Of a stretch of DNA of 64,000 bases, positions 10,616 to 23,500 are shown piece by piece. Position 1 is the stretch's first letter, and each line of letters begins with the position of its first letter. The position numbers and the translations under genes are program-made. The notes under the pieces are model-generated. The model did no database searches and was not told the DNA's origin. It was given only the letters and a program-made list of their open reading frames with translations. Where the stretch lies: positions 1,515,001-1,579,000 of the forward strand of contig NC_092563.1 in assembly GCF_037975245.1 (NCBI RefSeq), written 5' to 3'. Source of the DNA: Apostichopus japonicus (Eukaryota; Echinodermata; Holothuroidea; Aspidochirotida; Stichopodidae).

Positions 10616-13600
10616 ATGAGTAAATCAGGTATGCCTTTATTTTCTTTAATTTGTTTATGTCCAGAAATTCGAAAAGACGATATAACTTTCCCCTAAAACA
10701 ATAAATCCAAGCTAAACATACGTTATGGTCTCACCTCCAATTATATCGTTAGCCTAGGCTACTGTATCATGTCTAGGTTTATATGTGTAGTTGTATAGTA
10801 ACCTAGGCTATTTAGTATAACCTGGGCTAGTTAAGTTGTGCCTTAGCCTACCTAACTTTAGCTTACTTAAAGTAACTGAGTAAATCTAGCCTAACTTAAG
10901 TACAGTACTGATGGCTCTTGCCTAAAGTTTCCTTAGCATTTACTGTAAATATTGTATGGTGAGAATGAGGAGTGATTCCTTTGCTATTGTGGGGACTCAA
11001 AATGTATGATAGGCCTAGCTTAGGCCTATAGCCTTTAACTTAGGTAAATTCACGATAGCAGTAAGGGCTTAACCAAATGTTAAGGAATGATGAACATTTC
11101 CTAAATTTGCCTAGGTCAAGACCTGAGTTACATGTCCTCACCTACACTTACCATTGACCACATGTTTGTGCTATTGTCTGCTTAAATATCATACTGTAGG
11201 CAATGTGACTTAATTTTGTCGTTGTAGGATTGTGCTGACTGTGAATGATGATAGTGGGCTAAATTCTATTATTTGCACAAATGTTTGTCTTTTGTTATCC
11301 CAGATTCTCTCAGAAGCAACGAGCCAGATACAAAGTGAGTGTTAACAATCATGATGTCACAATTTTTTCAACTGTTCAAATAATGTTTGGCTTTAACATA
11401 ATTAGCCAATATAGGACAGTGATATGATGGTCTTTATGATAAAGGTTGTCAACAAGGATGTTAATTTCTCTTCTTGCAAGGAAACCAGTTCTTTATATTG
11501 TAACTTTATTTTATTATTAAAATAACTTCATCCTTTTTCATTCTCTGATGCTTTTTGCTATATAACAGCTTTTGAATGTTTTCAAATAAAAGTTAAATGT
11601 CAATTGACACAGGTATGTTATTTTGTTCGGTTGTATTGAGAGCACAGCCAATTGCTATTGAAAGGTGGTAACATGCAGATGCCAAATCATTCGAACAGGA
11701 TGCCATTGAACCTTACAGGTCAGGATATTCTTGTAGAAAGAAAATACACCATTTGTGTAGAGAGAGAGATATAGACAAGAAGGATACCAGGCCTTGACTG
11801 GGTGATTTGCATCTACAGTATAGTGCATCCGTGAAAACTACAAAAATATATAAATTCTCAATTAACGTACAAAAATATATCAACATTCACGTAATGAATC
11901 AATAAATCGCAAGCAGTACAAAATATATCACATAAAGACAAGAAAATATTATGCAAACCTCAAAAGACGCAATTCAGATATTGTCTACAATTACACTTTT
12001 ACATTTAAAACTCCATTAACCATAATAGTTAAACCTACCTCATTGGTATCGCTTAATCCTCATGCATATTACACTGAGAATACAAGGTAACACTATCACA
12101 TGTACAGGCTGGCATATACTGAACAAGATAAATAGTTGAGGCGATGCTATTATCTGTCAAGCCACTGAAGCTACGCAGAAAATATTATGCAAACCTCAAA
12201 AGACGCAATTCAGATATTGTCTACAATTACACTTTTACATTTAAAACTCCATTAACCATAATAGTTAAACGTACCTCATTGGTATCGCTTAATCCTCATG
12301 CATATTACACTGAGAATACAAGGTAACACTATCACATGTACAGGCTGGCATATACTGAACAAGATAAATAGTTGAGGCGATGCTATTATTGGTCAAGCCA
12401 CTGACGCTATGCAGATCAAGAATGCAAATGAGCCTTTGATACTCAAATATACCATGCAACCGAATGATGACGTAACAGAAGGCATGACCTTACCTACTGA
12501 ATATTCAATATAGATAACACACTTTCTAATAGGGCAAGAAGAAACTATGTATACACTCTCTTACAGTACACTACTCTTACTCTTACATGTAAGTAGCCAA
12601 ATAGTTAAATTGTTTTTCCTGGGAAAATTCACAAGATATGTACATGTATTTAATGTTCCCAATTTTTTTTTAAAAACTAATGCTACCTTGTGTTGTGAAA
12701 TGAAATTTTAAGACATTTTGTAATGTACACACATGTGTGGCAACGAAATGAACCTGGAGCACTTTTATGTGATATCTGCATTATATGTAGGCTTAATATT
12801 TCAGGTATATTGTTTGCAAGTATTTCCTCATATTATAGGTCTGATTATAAATGTTATATTAAGTCAAATATTGTTAATGGTTATATTACCGTGGATGTTG
12901 TTAAGTCATATTACATCAGGTATATGTCACTGTACATATCCTAGGTAAGGTCATTATCAAATCATAATCAAATATACCTTGTACATACAAGAATATAACA
13001 TTACATATAAATTGACAATTGTATAATAATTGTTATTATATAACTAAAACAGTACTGGATGTATAAACTAAAACTTAAAAAATGGGGGACGTTCTGTATC
13101 AGGGTATAATTTAATCGTGATATAGCATCACAATACACTCCTTAAAATCAGGCCCAGGCTGCATAAGTTGATACCTTCTTTTTGGACATGTTAGAAAATC
13201 TGCAGAAATGTATTTTATATTGCCATTGTATGTTTTTGTTTTTGTTTTTTGTCTATCAGTTCTGATGGAGACTCCATAAAGGTTTTCCTTAGAGTCAGAC
13301 CTCCGGATGACTCTGAAGGGTTGGTTAATTATGGCCAATGTCTTGATGTTCAGAAGCCCGATACTGTCATTCTACGGATAAAGGCAGAGAAGAAGGTCTT
13401 TACGTTTGATCATGTTGCCGATCCTGACACCACTCAGGTATACTGTGTGTTACTGCTCATTGTGTGATGGCTATATTGAAGTAATAATAACATCATCTGA
13501 TATTGTCAAATAATCTGATACATGTATGCAAAGTTTGTTGTGAATTAAAGTCTAAAATTTCCGATTTTATGGAGCAATAAAGTTTACTTACTTACTTACT

Positions 13601-16600
13601 TAAATTCATTAAAAGCAAAAAAAATTGCTTTCTAGTAGCAGGAGGAAAGATATGCAATGAATGAATGTATGCATCACTGCAGTTGACATGAAACAGTTTG
13701 CAAAGATCTTAAATGTTTGTGAAATGGTTAAAGAGACAAATTAAGATCTAGTTCTTGCTGGCTTTTTGTTTGTTTTGTTTTATGCTGGTTGACTCCCTGC
13801 ATCACTGCCTATGACTTTTTATTTCTTTTAGTTTTGCATGCAAGTTACAGTAAAGAGAGATTGTAAAAGGAAATATCTACCAATTGATCAGTATTAAACA
13901 TACATTATGTAGAATAAAATATTGCAGTCTTGAAGCCTTATTGCCATTATATTACTCTGCAAGACCAGTGTAAACTGAAACTATTTATATGCATTTATTG
14001 TTGTACTGTACTTGTTTATCTTAGGAATGATCTTTTCAACGCAAGATGTTTTGATGTTTGGAAAGTTCAGAATACATCCCATTTCACATGTTAAATCATT
14101 CAGTGTTGTATTTTTGCTTTTATTTCATTATACCTGTAGTGTATTTATGCGAGCTTTAAATTTTATAGTTTCAGAATGTTTTCTTCCTTGAAATGTAAAT
14201 TAATATAACTTTGCCTATTCCGTAGGAAGAAGTATTTACAGCTGTTGGCAAGAAAACAATAGAAAGTTGTGTCAAAGGTTACAATGGAACAATATTTGCA
14301 TAGTAAGTTGAAATACTTCTCTGGTATATTTCTTTTTTTGTTTGTTTTGTTTGCTTTTGTTTTAATATTTCATATTCTTTATTTCTCTGTTAAACAGAAA
14401 TTATAAATGATACCTCATTGTCTGAGGTGCTTGTGAAGTTGTTAAGTTTGAAGTGTCTTCTCAGTTTATAGAGCACTCTGATGAACTCTAGAGCTGAATT
14501 AGTCCTGGGAAATTAAACATCTTTCTGGTATTCTGTTATGAGATTTTGATAATAAGGATAAGATCTACTCAATAAAATCTGCCGAATTAATTGTATTGAG
14601 TATTTCTAGCCACTTTCACATTTTTCATATTTTACTTTTTCTCAGTGGCCAGACAGGATCAGGGAAAACATTCACTATGCTCGGTAAGTTTGAGATCTTT
14701 CCATAATCATGAAATTTAACAATATCGAACAAGGAATGGAAAAAAACAACTCATAATTGAAACTGTTAGTGGTATGAGATCATTTTGTACACACAGTCTC
14801 ATGCTTTAAAGCAGGTTTAAGCTGGCTTTAACTTTTTGCGTTGAAAGTATTTATGTTATGTATAAAATTTCATGGATTTCTTTTTTTTTGTGGACGTTAC
14901 AGGACCATCCGAAAAGGGAGATAACTTTCATCATGAGCTCCGTGGGGTCATTCCAAGGAGCTTTGAATATCTTTTTAGCTTGGTCAACCGAGAAAGGGAG
15001 AAGGTAAGAGCTGACTCAATAAATTAATATCCACATCATCAAGCAAATGATACAAGGGATATCAATCAGAATATTTCATGTCATATTTTGTGTGTGTCAA
15101 ACATTAGTATATCAAGAATGTGTCTACAGTTTATTTCTTTTATTCAACTTCACAGCAAGGTGACAAGTTTGAGTTCCTCTGTCGTTGTTCATTTCTTGAG
15201 ATATACAACGAACAGATCTTTGACCTTCTGGATCCTGCCTCGGCCGGTCTCAACCTCAGAGAGAATATGAAGAAAGGAGTCTTTGTTGATGGAATCATAG
15301 AACAGACTGTGAATAGCCCCCATGAGGCATATAATGTAAGAAGGAGAACTCAGGTTTTATAATGCTGAAATTGCCCATGGGCGATAATTCACAGAACTAT
15401 GCCTTGCTGAAAGATATTATGTGTTGAATCTACTGGAGAAGAGCATTGGAAAAATCTCTGAACAAAATATTTCAAGAGAAAAGGATCTAGTTTACACAAT
15501 AAGACCTAACACATAGAGAATAATTTTCAAGCATAACCAATGATGGCTGTATATGCCTTCTTTTGTTTCTCTAGAATGTGGTCATTTCATCCCTTAGATT
15601 GTTAATAAAACCTGAAACAATGAGTTGTAAGCCAAGCATTTATTTCTTTGTTCTATCAGTTTGGTGCAATGTATTAATTATTTATATTTTGTTGATAACT
15701 TGATTTATTCCTCAGGTCTTATCAGCTGGCTGGCTGAACAGGAGAGTTGCAGCAACATCAATGAACAGGGAGAGCTCTAGGAGTCATGCAGTCTTTACTG
15801 TTTCCATAGAAACTAAGGTAAAAATGAGTTTTATGTTTCACTAACACCATCATCCGGGTTGATAGATTTCAAGCATATCTGATGAAATGTCAGTTGACAT
15901 ATTCTTTTAATCTTAACTTAATGGAGATGCAATGAAGTACTTACAACCGCTACACTTGTAGTCTTCATATCAAAGTGTTTGGCCATTGAGGACTAAATTC
16001 TCTTTTTCCTGAGCTGAATGATTCCTCAATAAGATTACAAAATTGGCTAAGGTAAGGGCCATGGATCACCTCCTCCTAATGTTGACATTTAACCTTACAG
16101 AATAGCACATCTTCATGTGTCACTTTGTGACCTTCAACACTTTCCATCCTATTCATATCGGAACCTGATTCTTAATTTCATGACATGTTTGTTTTTTAGG
16201 AAAAGAAGGCTGGAGTGGCTAATGTCAAAGTCAGTCAGCTTCATCTGGTGGACTTGGCTGGTTCCGAGAGGCAGAAGGACACTAAAACTGATGGCATCAG
16301 GCTAAAGGAAGCCGGCAGCATCAATAAATCACTCTCCACGTTGGGCAACGTGATCATGGCGTTAGTCGACATAGCCCACGGAAAGAAACGATTTGTTCCT
16401 TACAGGAACTCAAAGTTGAGTTTCCTTCTCAGGGTGAGTTTTTGCAGGCAAAAAAGCTACCTGAAAATTTGGGCACAGTTTTTGTGATATTTTGAAACAT
16501 ATCTTTTAAGTTTTCTGTGAATTTTATTACTTGTTTAAGTTGAACTAGGAAAAGTCCTAAAATGTTCAGAAATTTTGTTATTTATTTCTTTCTTGATTAT

Positions 16601-17571
16601 TAGAAATGTAATGTTGTTCAGTTGCTTACATAGGAATAACTGTGGAGAAACTCTGAAATGTTTGTCCTGCAATACACAATAGATTTAAGTTAATGCACAG
16701 GACAGACTTATTTAGACTCCTGCAAGGAGGGAATGCCTGAAAATGATTTATCAAGTTCTACCAAACACACAAGCTTTGCTGATTCAATTTTCTTGTGTTC
16801 CTAACTGAATGCATAATTCATTCTTGCTTCAAGTTGCTTGCCACTAATTATCAGGTATTTCGGTCACATAAGTTTAGCAGTTTGAGTGGACCTAAGTTTT
16901 TGAAGATTATTCTGTAATCAGGAAATGCAGAAAGTGATTCTCCTCACATGAACATAGCTTGATTTTATACAGAGATCTGTTGGATATTAGTGTGTGTAAA
17001 TACACTTTTGGTTTCTTTCCTCAGGATTCCTTGGGTGGAAATTCCAAAACCTTCATCATTGCCAATGTCCATCCAGGTGCCAAGTGAGTAATTTTGTCCT
17101 ATTGCTTTTATCTCTGTTTGAAAAAGGTAATGTTCAGACGAGTTTTCCAGCTGAAGAGTTTGGTAGATTAATTAATTTAGTCGCAAATTTCTTTTATCGA
17201 CTTAAAATCTGCATTTCCAGATTGTGCGAATGTCTCAGAGAAGGAAATATAGAAGTTATGAATTTATAGAGCTGCATGATGTGTTCATTCAAGTACAAAG
17301 AAAACTACTATATATATTCTTTTGGATACTTTTGTTTTTGAGATGTTTGCTGCTGAAGACTTTGGTTCAAATTACCTCTTTATCTTCTTACCAAGAAGAT
17401 GAGTAACAAACAAGTAAACCAGTGGATAATAAAACAGTTTACAACAAGATTAAAGCTATCTAAAACTTAAAAAAAAATCACTAAAAGGGCTGTTTTAATT
17501 CACGCAGATGTTTTGGCGAGACGCTTTCAACGCTAAACTTTGCCAGGAGAGCTAAGATGATCAAGAACAAG
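10616..17571 (+). CDS. KIF15: KIF15 exons 1-11: leader and motor domain
   Basis: Exons: 10616-10628, 11304-11334, 13260-13437, 14226-14302, 14646-14683, 14903-15003, 15156-15335, 15716-15817, 16200-16433, 17025-17083, 17508-17571. The leader reads [16 protein letters not shown], then the motor opens with [13 protein letters not shown]. Exon 3 ends with the conserved [12 protein letters not shown]. Exon 5 (38 nt) holds the P-loop, exon 8 switch I, and exon 9 switch II plus the [18 protein letters not shown] helix. Exons 10-11 close the core with IIANVHPGA and [18 protein letters not shown]. All nucleotide-binding and microtubule-binding signatures are intact, so an active motor is expected. 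Confidence 0.95.
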
Positions 17572-20500
17572 GTTGGTGTTTTTTTACTTTTACTTTTAAG
17601 TTTGGAAGAGACGTAAAGCTCTCTGCAGGCTTTATATGGCCAGATAAAACTTATTTGCATATCTGGATTGACTCTATATCTAGTTATATCTGGCTTGATA
17701 TGGCCAGATAAAACTTTATCTGCATATCTGGATTGACTGTATATCCAGTTATATCTGGCTTTATATGGCCAGATAAAACTTGATCTGCCAATCTGGATTG
17801 ACTCTATATCCAGTTATATCTGGCTTTATATGGCCAGATAAAGGCTTCATATGGCCAGATTATACCAGATATAAAGCCAGATCTGGGATTTCGGTAAGGA
17901 TTGAAAGGGAGGCTGGTAGTAGTCTGTTACTAACAATATAAATGTGAGCAGTTTCTCTGAAATTGATCTATAAACATATCTAAAATGCTGAATAGTCTCT
18001 CTAAGATTTTTTCAACATTTCAGATATTTGTAACTTTAGTTCTAAGTACCAATTATTGGATAAGCAGTAACATCTAACCGGATGGTACTTTGTTTATCCT
18101 CAAGATATGAGAATTGAGCACAACTTGTAAAAGAGGTTGTTCAGTCTGTTCCGATCACTTTGGTGTCACTCCCGATTTACCTTTAGGCCGTTGTGAATGA
18201 AGATGCCCAAGGTAACGTTAGCCACTTGCAAGCCGAGATCCGACGACTGAAGGAGGAGCTCTGTCAGTTTCAAACTGGAACGATACCTCACCCCCTCGGA
18301 CCAGCCGCAGGCGACGATAAAAGCAGTAAGTGTAATTGCGACCATCTTTATCATTATTTCATGAATAACTTTCATCAAGTTTCCCTTTAATCTAATGTAA
18401 TTATGAAAATAGTTTAATATTTACTGCTGTTGATGTTTATCTTTGCTTTCTACACTCAAGTTGTAATGCTGAGATATTTTATGTGCCGACTATATGTAAT
18501 GGGATGAAAACTGATTAATTAAAATGCAATAGATATCTTGAATGATGGAGAAGCACCAAAAGACATTGCATGCGGAAGATATTGTCTGCTGTCGAATATT
18601 CCAAACACCTTCTCGTTTGCCTTTCTTTAGATGAAGCAACGGTTGGTAGTCAGAACGTTGGGGTGTCATCGTCAGAGCTCAGGAAGTGGAAGAAAAACTT
18701 TTATAATGCGATGAAACTGAGAGAAGAATCAGTGAAGGTATCTTCCCTATAAATTTTGAATATTTTTGATCTTGATTTAAATATTTCTTAGTTGTCTCAC
18801 AAGAGAGTATTTCTTTGTCACAATTCTTTTATTCATAACGAATATTAAATTGATCTTTTTTGGTTTTGGTTTTCGTAGGATTTAACTGACAGGGTTTCTC
18901 AGTTGGAGACTCTCTGCAGGAAGAAAGACAAATTCATTCAGTCCTCTAAGATGTTAACCAGGTTCAGGGAGAACACAATCGCTCAGCTTCAGAAAACTGG
19001 ACAGATGTCACCGACAGAGAAAGAGGTATCTTTAATCTGAATAATTGTAATCTTCTTTCGAGTAATACTCTGTATATTTGATAACGTAGTAAAGATAGAA
19101 AAGAAGTCGGCAGCAAACAGATTTACTTTCACTACCAAATTGTAGACCTAATAATATAGAAATGGTAAACCTAACCGTAGCCTATCGTGTGATGTGAAGT
19201 TCCTAAGTTTGAATATATTGGCATTTAGTAAGCTCGGTTTTCAGAGAGAATACAAAGCCTACACTTTGCAACCCAACTAGGTGTTTGCAAATGTGCAGTA
19301 ATGTGATAACTTATTAGAGTCAGTTTAAATCTGACCATTTCAAAAATCATTAAGTATGTCAACAATGTGCATAACTATATGCACACATAAATAACAGTTG
19401 TGGTCTGACATATTTGGTTCTAAAGGTAAAAGGGTGGAGGGTCCAGGTAGTGAGTGAGTCCTAACCCTGGAAGAAAATAGCACATTTTTGCTTTGCTTTT
19501 ACACCCTTCTGATTGAACTGTCAGCTTGCAGGAATTCATAAGTCTTCTTTTCTGCTGTCATCAAATAACTCCTGTTTTTGTTTCAGTCTCAAGGTACGTA
19601 ATAACAAAACAGAACAACAGTTAGTTATGTAATAGAAATAGTAGCTAAGAGTTATTTTTCTGGCCGACCATGTTCTTTCATAGAAATCGTTAACGGCAGA
19701 GGTCCGTGCCATGAAAGAGCTCGTGGAGCACAACCCCATGGTGCTGAAGTACGCTATAGAGAACAAGAAACTGAGAGAGGAGGTGCAAAGACTCAAAACT
19801 ATGGAAATGGTTCAGAGTGGACTCGACTTTACCGCAGAGCAATGTGCCCAGCTGGACAAGGCATTTAAAGAACTAAAAGAAAACGTGGATGGTTAGTAGC
19901 AAAACTTAATAAACAGTTTTATCATTACTGAACTCTTCTGGGGTTTTCTAGTTTGTCCCCCCACCCCCCCCCCATCATTGAACCCCTCATCCAACTATTT
20001 ATTTTGCCACCAAGAAACTTTTAAAAGCAAATTTGAAATATTTTTGTCCTGCCCAAACTGGTGTAATCAGCTGTTTGTCAGTCTAATCCTGTGATAACAG
20101 TTACTTCATTTAATATGTATAATATGTTTTAGGTTACCACTGCATTGAATCTCTGCCGTAATATTCTGTTTATTGTCTCCCAAATGAGACATGAAGTAAA
20201 TCTATATAACATGTTGAATTTTATGCTGTGTCTTGAAAGTCGCAAATACTTATAACATTTTGATTTCTTCAGACGCTGGTAACTTCCGTTTTGATGGGAC
20301 ACCTTCAAGCACACCGACATCAATGCAAGTTCCCGTGGCAACTGTAGAAAGACAGAAGGCACAGCTGCAGGAGTTGCAAGCCCAGTTAGATTCGGTAACT
20401 ACTTGTTTATATTTCGTTTATATTTTCTGGTCTAACGCTCATCATTCTACAGTGGTTTATTTAAAAGGGTCAAACTGTAATTTTATTATTCAAAATTTCG

Positions 20501-23500
20501 ACATTTTTAATATAAATATCTTGACTTCTCATCTTGGAAATATCAACTTTTAAGAGAGGACAAAATTTTGACATTGCAGGTCAAAATTATGACTTCCAAC
20601 TGAAATGTTCAATTTTTAGAGATAAATTATTTTTGCCACTATCAAATTCTCTTGTGTGTAATGATAAAATTTAAATTGATTCATTGTTATGTAATGAGTG
20701 TTCTACCACACGTGACCAATGTCAGTGCTTTCTTCATTGAACTTGTTCAAACATTGGCTGTAAGGTGAAAGGTCATAACTAAAAGAATTGTACAACAAAG
20801 TAATTTAATATTGCCATTGCATTAGGAGGGTGAAGCATACAACACAACAGTATTTTGATGTCACACTGTATATTATCAACTTTAACTTCTTGTTAATTCA
20901 AAGAATAATTTATCTGGTATTGCATAGCAAAATACTATTGATAGTGAACACTTTGGGTCACAAATTAGTGCATTTTTTACCGTTTGTGATAATCAAAAGG
21001 AAAATATCAAAACTCAAAAAATTAATCCCTTTACTTGTAAGCTCCTCCCCCTCCCCCTCCCTCCCCCTCCTCCTCAACAAGACAAATATGAACAGTCGGC
21101 CGACTGCTTCACAGCCATTCAGACGACTTACAGAATTTATCAGTTCCCGTTGTTGCTACTGGCATTTAGGGTTTTGTAGCCTTATATAGCAACCTAACTG
21201 GTCCTTTGATTTGGGTGAGGCCTCCCAGTAGGCTTCATGTTCATTTCATTATATTGTCTTGTTCTTGTCAATCATATACATGATTGATGGTTGTTTGTAT
21301 TAGTGTGTGGTTTTGTAGTGTGATATTGGGGTTGCTCTTCTGTCTTTCAAGGAACTCAACCTTGATTTTTCTAATTTTCTCCACACAATGCTAGACCCGT
21401 CAAGAGGCAGCTGAACAGAAGGAGTTGTTTCATCGTAAGAGAACAGAGATGGAGGGAGAGTTGGAGTCATCCAGGAGGAATGCTCAGGAGTTAGAGACGG
21501 CCCTGGAGGGCATGAAGGCTAAAAACAGACTTGAAAGAGATGCCATGCATGATATGCACATGCAAACCATTAAGGTGAGGCGATGGAGACCCACCCGGAA
21601 TTATTATAAAGTAACATGGGGCAGGAGATGATGGGTTTAGGACTTTAATTATTAACAACAACCACTATCTGTCTTGTATGACAACCATTCCTACCATCTT
21701 AGGTTTGTCAGAAGGTCAACATGCAGTTCATTTATGTACAGTATATTGCCTTGAGCTTTCTTTATACATCATGATTTTGTTGGGTTACTACTTTAGTCCC
21801 TCCACTATCCTAAACTGAAACTTGTAAGGACAATATCCCAAGTTCCTATCTTGCAATCATTCTGGTTATCAAAACAACTTAAGACTTCCAAAACGAGTCT
21901 GGGACTCAGTTTAATTGCGGTACAGTCCCCTTGGATGGGTGAATAGTTTGTGAGCGACGCTGTCAATTTACCTCCGCCCGAGATGATTGAAGAATACGCA
22001 CAGGGTGTGAGAGTGCCTTCATGTCGTCATTGAAGAATACGCACAGGGTGTGAGAGTGCCTTCATGATCATCATTTCTTGTAGAATACACACAGGGTGAG
22101 AGAGTGCCTTCATGATCATCATTTCTTGTATAATACACACAGGGTGTGAGAGTGCCTTCATGATCGTCATTTCTTGTAGAATACACACAGGGTGCGAGAG
22201 TGCCTTCATGTCGTCATTGAAGAATACGCACAGGGTGTGAGAGTGCCTTCATGATCATCATTTCTTGTAGAATACACACAGGGTGAGAGAGTGCCTTCAT
22301 GTCGTCATTGAAGAATACACACAGGGTGTGAGAGTGCCTTCATGATCGTCATTTCTTGTAGAATACACACAGGGTGCGAGAGTGCCTTCATGTCGTCATT
22401 GAAGAATATGCACAGGGTGAGAGAGTGCCTTCATGATCATCATTTCTTGTAAAATACGCACAGGGTGAGAGAGTGCCTTCATGATCATCATTTCTTGTAG
22501 AATACACACAGGGTGTGAGAGTGCCTTCATGATCATCATTTCTTGTAGAATACACACAGGGTGTGAGAGCGCCTTCATGAACATCATTTCTTGTAGAATA
22601 CACACAGGGTGTGAGAGTGCCTTCATGATCATCATTTCTTGTAGAATACACACAGGGTGAGAGAGTGCCTTCATGATCATCATTTCTTGTAGAATACGCA
22701 CAGGGTGAGAGAGTGCCTTCATGATCATCATTTCTTGTAGAATACGCACAGGGTGAGAGAGTGCCTTCATGATCATCATTTCTTGTAGAATACACACAGG
22801 GTGAGAGAGTGCCTTCATGATCATCATTTCTTGTAGAATACGCACAGGGTGAGAGAGTGCCTTCATGATCATCATTTCTTGTAGAATACGCACAGGGTGA
22901 GAGAGTGCCTTCATGTCGTCATTGAAGAATATGCACAGGGTGAGAGAGTGCCTTCATGATCATCATTTCTTGTAAAATACGCACAGGGTGAGAGAGTGCC
23001 TTCATGATCATCATTTCTTGTAGAATACACACAGGGTGTGAGAGTGCCTTCATGATCATCATTTCTTGTAGAATACACACAGGGTGTGAGAGCGCCTTCA
23101 TGATCATCATTTCTTGTAGAATACACACAGGGTGTGAGAGTGCCTTCATGATCATCATTTCTTGTAGAATACACACAGGGTGAGAGAGTGCCTTCATGAT
23201 CATCATTTCTTGTAGAATACGCACAGGGTGAGAGAGTGCCTTCATGATCATCATTTCTTGTAGAATACGCACAGGGTGAGAGAGTGCCTTCATGATCATC
23301 ATTTCTTGTAGAATACACACAGGGTGAGAGAGTGCCCTCATGATCATCATTTCTTGTAGAATACGCACAGGGTGAGAGAGTGCCTTCATGATCATCATTT
23401 CTTGTAGAATACGCACAGGGTGAGAGAGTGCCTTCATGATCATCATTTCTTGTAGAATACACACAGGGTGAGAGAGTGCCTTCATGATCATCATTTCTTG

